Source of the DNA: DATGMB01 sp035293845
Lineage (GTDB): Bacteria; Acidobacteriota; Terriglobia; Bryobacterales; Bryobacteraceae
Direction of reading: 5' to 3'
NCBI GenBank assembly: GCA_035293845.1
Contig: DATGMB010000149.1
Coordinates: 1 to 19,320, forward strand
Length of the DNA stretch: 19,320 nt
Under the pieces are notes generated by a model. It did no database searches, had not been told where the DNA came from, and saw only the letters and a program-made list of their open reading frames with translations. The position numbers were made by a program, and so were the translations under genes. Shown here in pieces: positions 1 to 10,708 of the stretch; the first letter of the stretch is position 1, and each line of letters begins with the position of its first letter.

Positions 1-1437
<1,437 letters not shown>

Positions 1438-1443
1438 AATGTC

Positions 1444-2457
1444 TTAACGCTCCTTCGCCACCCCTGCGTTCGGGCGCCGGCTGCCGGGGACGGGCGCGGG
1501 TGTGGTCGCCGTGCCTTCCGTTGCCGGCAGTTTCGGATTGAGCGACTTGATGTACTCGATCAACTGCACCACCCCTTCCTCGGTGACCAGGCCCTGGAAC
1601 GTCGGCATGATCGGCTGATAGCCGGCCACGATTTTGGCGTTCGGCTGCAGGATCGATTCGCGGATGTACGCCTCGTCCGCCTTCACCACCTGCCCCGTGG
1701 AAAGCTGCACGTTGCGCCCGAACAGGCCCGTCAGCGTGGGGCATCGGCCGGAGCCGTCCAGATGGTGGCAGTTGGCGCAGGCCAGGCTCTCGAACAGCTT
1801 GCCGCCGGCCTCCGCCAGCGTCCCCCCGCCCACGCTGCCGCTCACCCATTCCTGGTAGTCCTGCGGCTCCATCACATAGATCCAGCCGATCATGCCGGAA
1901 TGCTTGGTGCCGCAATATTCGGCGCAGAAGAGATGGTACTTGCCCGGCTTGGTGGGCTCGAACCAGAGCGTCGAGTAGCGGCCCGGCACCACGTCCTGCT
2001 TCACTCGAAAACTCGGGATGAAGAAGCTGTGGATCACATCCTCGGAAGTCATCGTCAGCTTCACCGGCCGTCCCATCGGCACGTGCAGCTCGTTGATCTC
2101 GCGCCGCCCCTCCATATGCTGCAGCTTCCACATCCACTGCTTGCCGACCACGTAAATCTGGATCGCATTGTCCGGCGGCCGGCTCTCGCGGAAGAACAGG
2201 TCGGCCCCCCACGTGAACATGATCATCGTCAGGCCGAACGGAATCACGCTCCAGAGAATTTCAAGCGCCATGCCCGTATGGACCGAGTGCGGCAGCTCCT
2301 TCTCCGAGCGCCGGCGGTACCGGATGGCGAAATAGAAGATCGCCAGGAAGATCCCCAGACCGAAGAACACCGCCACGGCCATCAGGAAGTACAGCAGGTG
2401 ATCCACCTGCGGGGCCATCGTCGAGGCCTGTTCAGGAAATAAAGGTAGCTTGCCCAT
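1444..2457 (-). CDS. coxB: Cytochrome c oxidase subunit II with fused C-terminal cytochrome c (caa3 type)
   Basis: 337 residues. Accepts electrons at the CuA centre and passes them to subunit I. Two N-terminal membrane helices (about 21-44 and 63-83) are followed by a cupredoxin domain with the aromatic patch KQWMWK (106-111) and all CuA ligands: His143, Cys178, Glu180, Cys182, His186, Met189 (CAEYCGTKHSGM). A fused class I cytochrome c domain follows, with CANCH (227-231) and a likely axial Met284 in IMPTF. The tail after about 310 is Pro/Thr-rich and disordered. The fused haem domain makes this a caa3 enzyme, so it may take electrons directly from the complex III cytochromes encoded upstream. 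The ATG at 2457 is 6 bases after the sco stop. Met14 is an alternative start, but the operon spacing favours the first ATG. Confidence 0.97.
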   Translation of the reverse strand: MGKLPLFPEQASTMAPQVDHLLYFLMAVAVFFGLGIFLAIFYFAIRYRRRSEKELPHSVHTGMALEILWSVIPFGLTMIMFTWGADLFFRESRPPDNAIQIYVVGKQWMWKLQHMEGRREINELHVPMGRPVKLTMTSEDVIHSFFIPSFRVKQDVVPGRYSTLWFEPTKPGKYHLFCAEYCGTKHSGMIGWIYVMEPQDYQEWVSGSVGGGTLAEAGGKLFESLACANCHHLDGSGRCPTLTGLFGRNVQLSTGQVVKADEAYIRESILQPNAKIVAGYQPIMPTFQGLVTEEGVVQLIEYIKSLNPKLPATEGTATTPAPVPGSRRPNAGVAKER

Positions 2458-2463
2458 CGCGAA

Positions 2464-3330
2464 TTAGTCTTGTACCCCGTGCGCCCGCGCCGCCTTGCGC
2501 TCCCGCCGCAGAACAATCAGCAGAAAGCCGCCACCGATCAGAACGAAACCGGCGCCCGCCGCGCGAACCATGTTCATTGCCACGGCGCCGTATTTGCCCG
2601 TGGCCGGGTCGTAGTGATAGCAAAACAGCAGGATCTGCTCGACCGGACCGCCGATCTTATCGGCCGACGCCTCCACCAGGCCCAGCCGCAGATCGCGCGG
2701 CGCGTACTCCACGCCGTAGAAATACCGCGAAAGGCGTCCCGCCCCCGTCGCCAGCATGATGCCGCTCGCGTGCGCGTACTGGTCGGTCTTGGGATCGTAC
2801 TGATAGTGGAAGCCGATCGCATCCATCAGCACCTTGATGTTGGCCTCGTCCCCGGTCAGAAAGTGCCAGCCGTTGGCCGTGCCGGGCCGTCCGTAACGGC
2901 GCAGGTAGAGGTCGCGTTTCGAGGATGCCGTTTCCGGCGTGTCCTTGGGATCGAAGCTCACCGCCAGAATTTCGAAATCCCGGCCGGGGTTGAACGAAAC
3001 CGCTTTGAGCGCGCCCGCCACGCCGGCCAGAATCTGCGTGCACAGCATCGGACAGCGGTAATACACCGGCGCGATCAGCACCGGCTTGCCGGATTGAAAG
3101 TAGCTCGAAAGCGTAACCGTCCGCCCGGCCTCGTCGCGGAAAGTCAGATTCAGCGGAATCTGCCGATCCAGGTTCTGGTCGATGCCGACGCCCTTCAGAG
3201 CGCCCGGCAATGCCGGCTTGAGCGAGCTGTCCTGCATGCTCAGGCTCGGCTGAGCGGGCGCGGGCTGCCCCGGCTGCGCCAGGGCGGCCGCAGCCATCAC
3301 CCCGCTCATCAGTAATACTTTGCCCCACAT
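2464..3330 (-). CDS. SCO1/SenC family copper chaperone for CuA assembly
   Basis: 288 residues. SCO proteins have a thioredoxin fold and deliver copper to, or reduce, the CuA site of oxidase subunit II; the position directly before coxB supports that job. The N-terminus (about 1-19, ending ALAQ) is a cleavable signal peptide. The copper site is Cys93-Pro-Met-Leu-Cys97 (YRCPMLC) plus His187 in YAHASG. Between them lies the SCO core (ILAVSFDPKDT near 121-131). Less usual is a C-terminal membrane helix (about 257-274) followed by a basic tail, so the mature protein would be anchored at its C-terminus rather than its N-terminus. There is an extra conserved-looking FCYHYD segment around 236-241. 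The gene starts 4 bases after the stop of its upstream neighbour. Family assignment is firm; the exact partner is inferred from context. Confidence 0.94.
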   Translation of the reverse strand: MWGKVLLMSGVMAAAALAQPGQPAPAQPSLSMQDSSLKPALPGALKGVGIDQNLDRQIPLNLTFRDEAGRTVTLSSYFQSGKPVLIAPVYYRCPMLCTQILAGVAGALKAVSFNPGRDFEILAVSFDPKDTPETASSKRDLYLRRYGRPGTANGWHFLTGDEANIKVLMDAIGFHYQYDPKTDQYAHASGIMLATGAGRLSRYFYGVEYAPRDLRLGLVEASADKIGGPVEQILLFCYHYDPATGKYGAVAMNMVRAAGAGFVLIGGGFLLIVLRRERKAARAHGVQD

Positions 3331-3334
3331 AAAA

Positions 3335-3893
3335 CTAATGAACCTCTCCGGCGCCCGCTGCGGCGCTCTGCGCGGCCGGTTTGTTCAGCTCGGGCGCCAG
3401 CGGCCCGCCGGGCTGGATCATGATCGGGCCCAATCCGCTTTCCTGCGGCACCACCGCCGTCGAAGCGCTCTGCGGGCCGTTCTGCGGCCGCGAAGGTAGC
3501 CCGCGCTGCGCCAGCAGCTGGATCGCCTGGGAAATCGGGACGTGCACGATGCCGTGCGATTGGTCGATCCACCCGTAACCGTTCAGGATCTTGTCCTCCG
3601 CCTCGCGCATTTCTCTCAGGTCGAGAATCGGCGAGTGCTGTAGCCGGGGCGCGGGCGGAAGTCTCCGCGCATCCACGTTCAGCTCGGTCGGAGGCATCTT
3701 TCCGCCGGTCTCCGCCTGAAAATAGCGGAATAACCCGAACAGGAGGAACAGCGAGAGCACGCAGAGCAGTCCCAGCCCGATCGCGAACTTGCCGACCGCC
3801 CATACATTGATGTCGCTCGTTTCATGCAGAACCTCCGGCCGGTGCATGTCCGGCAGCTCGATATCGTGCTCCCGGCGCTCGTGTTCTCTTCCG

Positions 3894-3904
<11 letters not shown>
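3335..3904 (-). CDS. Membrane-anchored protein of unknown function in the ACIII/caa3 operon
   Basis: 189 residues; I cannot give it a family name. Layout: a charged, His/Glu/Arg-rich cytoplasmic N-terminus (1-37), one membrane helix (about 38-62), then a periplasmic part. That part contains a compact segment (about 82-137) reading RLQHSPILDLREMREAED, then LNGYGWID and VHVPISQAIQLLAQRGLP. A low-complexity Pro/Ala/Gln tail follows to the end. From memory, a segment of this kind (an RLQ start, an acidic helix, a YGWVD-like turn, a final RGLP) recurs in proteins encoded beside oxidases in Acidobacteria and relatives; I could not search. It overlaps the actF end by 11 bases and sits 4 bases before sco, so it is translationally tied to both complexes. 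A role as an assembly factor or as an accessory subunit bridging complex III and the oxidase is possible but unproven. Confidence 0.85.
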
Positions 3905-5086
<1,182 letters not shown>

Positions 5087-5090
<4 letters not shown>

Positions 5091-5698
5091 TGGGCGGCTC
5101 CCTGCGTGAGTTGCCCGCGGGCATCGGCCGGCACGTCGTTGATCGACGCGTTCTGGCTGAGCTGCAGCGCGCGCACATACGCGACGATCGCCCAGCGGTC
5201 CCGCACCGGAATCTGCGCCGCGTAATCCGGCATCGCGCCGAAGCCGTTCGTGATCACATCGTAGAAATATCCGTTGGGCGCCTGCCGCAGCCGGTCGATG
5301 TGGTAGGAGGGCGGATGCCGGTAGCCGCGGCGCACGACCATCCCGTTGCCGGTCCCGAGCCGGTCATGGCACGGCGCGCAGTAGATATTGAATCGGTCCT
5401 CGCCACGCTCGATGAATGCCTGGTCTACCGTCAGCGGAAACGTGTCCAGAAATTTGCCGTCCGGTCCCTTGCCGGTATAATACGCGGCGTCGTCGTTCAG
5501 GTGGCCGCGCGCCACCGTTCCGGGAATCAGCGGACGCCCCGAGCGGCCATCGGAAAAGAAATTCGAGGGCCGCAGCGGAATATATTTCGGCTGGTCGTGC
5601 ATGTCCTGCCGGCACGCGGTCATGCCCGCCATCGCAATTGCCGCGAGCAGACACATGCCCCCGGCCTTCGGCCCCTGGCCCCTGCTTCTAATGCGCAA
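5087..5698 (-). CDS. actE: Alternative complex III monohaem cytochrome c lipoprotein ActE
   Basis: Periplasmic monohaem cytochrome c of alternative complex III, the probable exit point for electrons to the caa3 oxidase. Haem site CAPCH (107-111 from the start used here), axial Met156 in FGAMPDY, and the ActE stretch GYRHPPSYHIDRLRQ. I chose the TTG at 5698, which overlaps actD by 11 bases. It has GGGAGG 9 bases upstream and gives a basic n-region (MRIRSRGQGPK), a hydrophobic stretch and the lipobox GMTAC (Cys29), giving 203 residues. The ATG at 5656 (189 residues) is the alternative, but it leaves a leader with no basic residue and only a weak AAGG. Bases 5657-5684 between the two starts are four heptamer repeats (consensus GCCCCTG), so the leader looks altered by repeat expansion. 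The stop overlaps actF (ATGA). Confidence 0.93.
5657..5684. repeat. Tandem heptamer repeat, consensus GCCCCTG, in the actD/actE junction
   Basis: Four contiguous 7-base units on the plus strand: gcccccg, gccttcg, gcccctg, gcccctg. The run ends exactly next to the ATG at 5656 (complement). If actE starts at the TTG at 5698, the repeat codes for part of the signal peptide n-region (roughly SRGQGPKAGG). If it starts at the ATG, the repeat fills the spacer. Two units are identical and two are degenerate. Confidence 0.7.
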
Positions 5699-6221
5699 CT
5701 TCCGATACCTCCCGGGGCCCCAGAGCCTCCAGCATTTCGATGGTCCGGTCGTGATCGAACAGCGGATCGGTCGATTCGATGCACAGAAAAAACCGGTTTC
5801 GCGAAGCCAGCGCGAATCGCGGCACATTGAACGCCGGATGGTACGGCATCGGCAGGCCGCACAGCGCCAGCAGCCCCAGCACCGCGCTCAGCGCCGCAAA
5901 CAGAATCGTCAGCTCGAAAGTAATCACGATGTACGACGGCCAGCTATGCAGCGGCCGTCCCCCGATGTTCAGCGGAAAATGGAAAACCGTCACGTAATAC
6001 TGCAACAGGTAGCCCGTGAACCCGCCGCAGATCCCGCCGATCAGCACAATCAGCGGCAGCTTGTTCTTGTGCAGGTGCAGCGCCTCGCTCAGCTCCTCGA
6101 TCGGAAACGGCGAGTAGGCGTCGATTTTGCGGAAGCCCCGCTCGCGCACCGCCCGCGCCGCATTCACCAGGGCCGTGGGGTTATCGAACTCGGCCATCAG
6201 CCCGTAGATGGGCTTGTTCAC
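5688..6221 (-). CDS. actD: Alternative complex III subunit ActD (DUF3341)
   Basis: 177 residues. ActD is a small membrane subunit of alternative complex III with a cytoplasmic N-terminal domain and two membrane helices. Seen here: the N-terminal motif IYGLMAEFDNPTALVNAAR, then ERGFRKIDAYSPFPIEEL (about 28-44), which is typical of the DUF3341 family; helices at about 57-80 and 98-122; and a C-terminal segment with FVxRF-like NVPRFALASRNRFFLCIE. The ATG at 6221 overlaps the actC stop (ATGA). The gene ends only 2 bases before the heptamer-containing junction with actE. Family assignment by sequence and position is secure. Confidence 0.95.
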   Translation of the reverse strand: MNKPIYGLMAEFDNPTALVNAARAVRERGFRKIDAYSPFPIEELSEALHLHKNKLPLIVLIGGICGGFTGYLLQYYVTVFHFPLNIGGRPLHSWPSYIVITFELTILFAALSAVLGLLALCGLPMPYHPAFNVPRFALASRNRFFLCIESTDPLFDHDRTIEMLEALGPREVSEVAH

Positions 6222-7594
6222 TTTCCAACCTCCTCTTCGACTTTAGCCTGCGGCAGCAGCGTCCGGACTTCGAAGATCGAAATCATCGGGAGCAGCCGGA
6301 TAAACAGGAAGAACAGGAACAGGAACAGCCCGATCGTTCCCAGGTATGTCGCCCAATCCCAGCGCGTGGCGTGGAACAAGCCCCACGACGAGGGCAGGAA
6401 ATCCTGCGCCAGGCTGCTGACGATAATCACGAAGCGCTCCAGCCACATGCCGATCAGCACCACAATCGACGACAGAAACAGCAGCACCGGACTGCTCCGC
6501 ACTCGCTTGAACCAGAGGAAATTCGGCGCCACGATATTGCACGTGAGCAGCGACCAGTACGCCGCCGCGTACGGACCGGTCATGCGGTGCCAGATCGCCG
6601 CTTCCTCAAACACGTTGCCGCTGTACCACGCGGTAAAGGTTTCGAGAATGTAGGAGTACGCCACGATCAGTCCGGTCGCCAGCATCACCTTGCCGCAATT
6701 GTCCAGGTGCTTGTCCGTGATCAGCCCCTCGAGGCCATACACTTTGCGCAACGGAATCGCCAGCGCCAGCACCATCGCGAAACCCGAGTAAATTGCGCCC
6801 GCCACGAAGTACGGCGGGAAGAACGTGCTGTGCCAGCCCGGAACGATCGCGATCGTGAAGTCGAAGCTGACCACCGTGTGCACCGAAAGCACCAGCGGCG
6901 TCGCCAAGCCCGCCAGCAGCAGTGTGGCCGTCTCGTACACGCTCCAATGCCGCGCCGACCCGCGCCAGCCCATCGCCAGGAGGCCGTAGGCGAACCGCGC
7001 GAACCGGTTCTGCGCGCGGTCCCGCAGCGTCGCCAGATCCGGCATCAGCCCCACGAACCAGAACAGTGCCGAGACCGTCGCGTACGTCGAAACCGCGAAC
7101 ACGTCCCACACCAGAGGGCTGCGGAACTGCGGCTGCACGTTCATCGTGTTGGGATACGGGAACAGCCAGTAAAACAGCCACGGACGCCCCAGGTGCAGCA
7201 GCGGGAACATGCCCGCGCAGGCCACCGCGAACAGCGTCATCGCTTCCGCGAACCGGTTGATCGAGTTGCGCCACTGCTGGTTCAACAGCAGCAGAATCGC
7301 CGAGATCAGCGTGCCCGCGTGCCCGATTCCGATCCACCACACGAAATTGGTGATCGCGAATCCCCACATCACCGGCACCCGGATGCCCCAGATCCCCACC
7401 CCCTTGCCCAGCAGCAGCACCACCGACCAGAGGAAGAAGAACAGAAGGACCAGTCCGACGGTGATACCCGCGAACCAGAACACCGGCGTCTTCTTGGTGA
7501 GGACCACCGTCGCGATCTGGTCCGTCACCGTCCCGAACGTATATCCGGGCGCAATAATGTCCTGCGACTGCGGTTTTTCGGTTACTTCAGCCAT
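6218..7594 (-). CDS. actC: Alternative complex III quinol-oxidising membrane subunit ActC (NrfD/PsrC family)
   Basis: 458 residues with about ten membrane helices. ActC is the quinol-binding subunit of alternative complex III and passes electrons to the iron-sulphur domain of ActB. Features seen: the N-terminal DIIAPGYTFGTVTDQI before the first helix; the conserved WWIGIGHAGTLISAILLL helix (about 85-105) carrying the His linked to quinol binding in the family; FPLLHLGRPWLFYWLFPYP; and HTVVSFDFTIAIVPGWHSTFFPPYFVAGA in the middle. The start is the ATG at 7594. Unlike the rest of the operon it does not abut its upstream partner: 120 bases separate it from the actB stop, filled by an inverted repeat. 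Its stop overlaps actD (ATGA). Confidence 0.96.
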   Translation of the reverse strand: MAEVTEKPQSQDIIAPGYTFGTVTDQIATVVLTKKTPVFWFAGITVGLVLLFFFLWSVVLLLGKGVGIWGIRVPVMWGFAITNFVWWIGIGHAGTLISAILLLLNQQWRNSINRFAEAMTLFAVACAGMFPLLHLGRPWLFYWLFPYPNTMNVQPQFRSPLVWDVFAVSTYATVSALFWFVGLMPDLATLRDRAQNRFARFAYGLLAMGWRGSARHWSVYETATLLLAGLATPLVLSVHTVVSFDFTIAIVPGWHSTFFPPYFVAGAIYSGFAMVLALAIPLRKVYGLEGLITDKHLDNCGKVMLATGLIVAYSYILETFTAWYSGNVFEEAAIWHRMTGPYAAAYWSLLTCNIVAPNFLWFKRVRSSPVLLFLSSIVVLIGMWLERFVIIVSSLAQDFLPSSWGLFHATRWDWATYLGTIGLFLFLFFLFIRLLPMISIFEVRTLLPQAKVEEEVGK

Positions 7595-7606
7595 GGTTAG
7601 AACCTC

Positions 7607-7700
7607 TCACCGCCGAAACGCGGAGAATGCCGAGGGATCGCGGAGTGAAACACAGAGAATTCTCCGCGTATTCTCTGCGTCCTCCGTGTCTCCGCGGTGA
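7607..7700. repeat. Imperfect inverted repeat element in the actB-actC spacer
   Basis: The only sizeable gap inside the operon. The element is bounded by TCACCGC (7607-7613) and its inverse GCGGTGA (7694-7700), with a perfect 10-base palindrome GAGAATTCTC (7655-7664) near the middle. Both arms, read inward, are purine-rich runs of related 7-8 base words (CGGAGAC, CGGAGGA, CGCAGAG, CGCGGAG). In RNA the arms could fold into one long interrupted hairpin between the actB stop and the actC start. No reading frame of note lies in it. Confidence 0.75.
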
Positions 7701-7714
7701 ATGCAGTGTCACTC

Positions 7715-10708
7715 TCATCCCCCGATCTCCGGATTCGGATTCCGCAGCTCGGCCAGATACGTCGTGCGCGGGCGGGTGTTCAGATCCGCCAGCAGGCCGT
7801 AATTCTTGGGATCGGCCTTCATCTGCGACACGCGGCTCTTGGGATCGTTGATATCTCCGAAAACGATCGCTTCCGTCGGGCAGCTCGCCTGGCACGCGGT
7901 CTGGATCTCGCCGTCCCGCACCTTGCGACCTTCCCGCTCCGAATCGATCTTCGCGGCGTTGATCCGCTGGACGCAGTACGTGCATTTCTCCATCACGCCG
8001 CGACTCCGCACCGTCACGTCCGGATTGTGCAGCAGCTTCAGGCTCGGCGTTTCGTAGTCAGAGAATAAGTAGAAGTTGAAGCGCCGCACCTTATACGGGC
8101 AGTTGTTCGAGCAGTAGCGCGTGCCGACGCACCGGTTGTACACCATATCGTTCAGCCCTTCCGAGCTGTGATTGGTCGCCTGAACCGGGCAGACCAGTTC
8201 GCACGGCGCGTTCTCGCACTGCATGCACGGCACCGGCTGGTTGTACATCGCCGGATCCGCCGCCGGCCCGTTGTAGTAGGTATCCACGCGCAGCCAATGC
8301 ATCGCGCGCCCGCGCCGCACCTGGTCCTTGCCGACCACCGCGATGTTGTTCTCGGCCACGCACGCCGTCACACAGGCGCCGCACCCCGTGCACGCCGTCA
8401 GGTCGATCGCCATGCCCCAGGCGTATCCCGGATACTGCCACTCCGGATACAGCGTCAGGCCGCGCGGCGGCTCTTCCGCGCCCCGGTGTACCGACTCGGG
8501 TTCCTTCAGGTATTCGGCCAGTGTCCCCTCGCGGATGATGTGCCGCCGCGTATCGAGAACGCGCTCGTTCTGCGTGGTGGCGAACTCGTAGGAACCCGAA
8601 ATCTTCTTGATATCGAGCCCCGCATCCTGCCACAGCGCCTGCGCCGTCCGGAGCCCGTACGGGTTGAACCCGATGCCGGTTCCGGCCTTCCCCGCTCGCG
8701 TGCGCCCGTAGCCCAAGTGCAGGGTGGCCGCGCCGCTCGCATGCCCCGGCTGGATCCATACCGGCGCGTGCAGCGACCGGCCCTGGTACGTGAGCTGCAC
8801 CATGTCCCCGGTATCGACTCCCAGTCGCTGTCCGTCCTCGGGGCTGAGGATGCACGCGTTGTCCCACGTGAGCTTCGTGATCGGCCGCGGCCACTCCTGG
8901 AGCCACCCGTTGTTCGCGAAGCTTCCGTCGTAGATCGCCTGGTCCGGCCGGAAGTTCACTTCGAGCTTCCCCGCCTGGGCAATCGCCTGCGTCGCGGGCG
9001 GAATCGCCCCCGCTCTCGCCGTCACGGTCCGCGTCGCCGCCGCCGTGTTCGGAATCACGCCGTCATGCACCGCGCGCCGCCACCAGCCCTCGAAATCCCC
9101 GCCAGGATGCTGCGCCGCCCAGTAGCCCTTGACGATGTCATACCCGCTGAGCTCCGGAGTGTCCGTGAGCATTTGCAGGAGTTCCAGGCCCGATTTGCCG
9201 TTGTACAGCGGCTGGATCAGCGGCTGCTGGATCGTTACCGTGCCGTCGAACGCCCGCGCGTCGCCCCATGCCTCCAGGTAGTGCGCCATCGGCAGATGCC
9301 ACTGGCAGGCTTCCGAGGTCTCATCGCTGTACAGGCTCAGATGGGCCCGGATCCGCGCTTTGCGGATCATATCTCCCATCCCCAGCTCCACCGGAGCATT
9401 GAACGCCGGATTCCCGCCAAGGATGAGCAGCACGTCCACCGCGCCCGCGTTCAGGTCCTTCGCCAGATCCTGGATCGAAGCCACCTGGTCGACCGGGTTG
9501 GCCTCGATCGGGTCGCTGTAAATTACGGTCTGGCCCACATTGCCCAGCGCCGCGTTGATCGCATGAGCCAGCGCGTGAACCACCGGGGATTGCTGATCGC
9601 CGGCGATGACCAGGCTCGCGCCGTGGTTGCGCTGCAAATCGCGCGCGACCGCCCCGGCCCATTTGTCGATTTCCGGATTGCCGCCCGCGGCTGGCGCTTG
9701 CCCCACCCCTAGGTTCCCGGCCAGCGCCCGCGCGAACGCCTCGACATCCCCCGCCCGCAGCGGCAGCCGGTGGTCCGCCTTCGATCCCGTCGGCGTGGGA
9801 TTCGGCTCGACGACATACAGCCGGTTCATCGTCTTCTGATCGCCCTGCACCCGGCGCCGTGCCGCAAACTGCCGCGCATAGCGCAGCCATCCCGGACCCG
9901 ATGCCAGAAAGTCCGAGTCGAGGGCGACGACTACATTGGCCTTCGAAAGATCGTAATACGTGTTCACCGGCGCGCCGAAGGACGCCACCGCCGCGGCGCG
10001 CGCCGAATGCGCGCCGGCCGGCTCCCACTGATGCCACTTCATCTGCGGGTACAACTTCTGTATCGCCGCGAGCTGCGCCGCCATCGAAGGCGACGTCACC
10101 GTCTCCGTCAGCACCCGCAGCCCCGCGCCGTTCTTCGCCCGCTGCTCGGAAAGCGCCGCGCGCAGGGCCGTAAAGAAGTCGCCCCAGGTGCGGATATCGC
10201 CTTCGTACGTCAGCGCCTGCGACCGGTCGGGATCGTACAACTGCAGCACCGAGGCCTGCGAATACACATCACACGCGCCCAGCGTCGCCGGATGCTCCGG
10301 ATTCCCTTCGACCTTCGTCGGCCGCCCCTCGTGGCTCTCCACCAGCACGCCGCTCGCAACGCCGCTCAGCGTCGTCGCCGTGGCGAAAAAGAGCGGACGC
10401 CCCGGGATCAGCTCCTCGGGCTGCCGGATGTACGGCATGATGTGCTCGGTCGGCTGCCGCGTGCAGGCCGCGAGGCCTCCCAGCGCCAGCGAGGCCCCCA
10501 TCAGCTTCAGAAAATTGCGCCGGCCGGCGTCGTGGTCCTCGTCCTCGCTCCAGCCGATTGCCTGCTGCGGGAACTCCCGGTCCAACAGCTCGCGAAATTG
10601 CGGCGTGTCCGCCAGGTCTTCCAGGCTGCGCCAGTACTCGCGCCCGCGCGCCTCCTCCAGCCGCGCCCGAACGGCGGCCAGGTCCAGTTTCTTTTGTGCG
10701 TCACTCAT
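7715..10708 (-). CDS. actB: Alternative complex III subunit ActB, molybdopterin-like plus ferredoxin domains, Tat-exported
   Basis: 997 residues from the ATG at 10708, which overlaps the actA stop in ATGA. The frame stays open upstream into actA, but that part is only a shadow. ActB is the large peripheral subunit carrying iron-sulphur clusters that link quinol oxidation in ActC to the cytochromes ActA and ActE. N-terminus: the conserved pre-Tat segment GREYWRSLEDLADTPQFREL (22-41) of the extended-Tat family, then the twin-arginine motif RRNFLKLMG (63-71), then a hydrophobic stretch ending in lipobox LAAC (Cys82). The middle is a molybdopterin-oxidoreductase-like fold; in this family it binds no molybdenum. 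The C-terminal ferredoxin-like region runs from Cys773 (CTGCGACVTAC) through CMQCENAPCELVCP, CVGTRYCSNNCPYKVRRFNF and CTYC to Cys943 (CQASCP), enough for one 3Fe-4S and three 4Fe-4S clusters. Confidence 0.96.
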   Translation of the reverse strand: MSDAQKKLDLAAVRARLEEARGREYWRSLEDLADTPQFRELLDREFPQQAIGWSEDEDHDAGRRNFLKLMGASLALGGLAACTRQPTEHIMPYIRQPEELIPGRPLFFATATTLSGVASGVLVESHEGRPTKVEGNPEHPATLGACDVYSQASVLQLYDPDRSQALTYEGDIRTWGDFFTALRAALSEQRAKNGAGLRVLTETVTSPSMAAQLAAIQKLYPQMKWHQWEPAGAHSARAAAVASFGAPVNTYYDLSKANVVVALDSDFLASGPGWLRYARQFAARRRVQGDQKTMNRLYVVEPNPTPTGSKADHRLPLRAGDVEAFARALAGNLGVGQAPAAGGNPEIDKWAGAVARDLQRNHGASLVIAGDQQSPVVHALAHAINAALGNVGQTVIYSDPIEANPVDQVASIQDLAKDLNAGAVDVLLILGGNPAFNAPVELGMGDMIRKARIRAHLSLYSDETSEACQWHLPMAHYLEAWGDARAFDGTVTIQQPLIQPLYNGKSGLELLQMLTDTPELSGYDIVKGYWAAQHPGGDFEGWWRRAVHDGVIPNTAAATRTVTARAGAIPPATQAIAQAGKLEVNFRPDQAIYDGSFANNGWLQEWPRPITKLTWDNACILSPEDGQRLGVDTGDMVQLTYQGRSLHAPVWIQPGHASGAATLHLGYGRTRAGKAGTGIGFNPYGLRTAQALWQDAGLDIKKISGSYEFATTQNERVLDTRRHIIREGTLAEYLKEPESVHRGAEEPPRGLTLYPEWQYPGYAWGMAIDLTACTGCGACVTACVAENNIAVVGKDQVRRGRAMHWLRVDTYYNGPAADPAMYNQPVPCMQCENAPCELVCPVQATNHSSEGLNDMVYNRCVGTRYCSNNCPYKVRRFNFYLFSDYETPSLKLLHNPDVTVRSRGVMEKCTYCVQRINAAKIDSEREGRKVRDGEIQTACQASCPTEAIVFGDINDPKSRVSQMKADPKNYGLLADLNTRPRTTYLAELRNPNPEIGG

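Noticed and set aside
7607..7700. Could the actB-actC repeat be a CRISPR or an attachment site?
   Set aside because: There are no equal-length repeats with unique spacers and no integrase or tRNA nearby; the design is an inverted repeat of short words.
8168..9712. 514-codon plus-strand frame opposite actB
   Set aside because: Arg/His/Pro-rich shadow with no recognisable domain; the opposite strand is clearly ActB.
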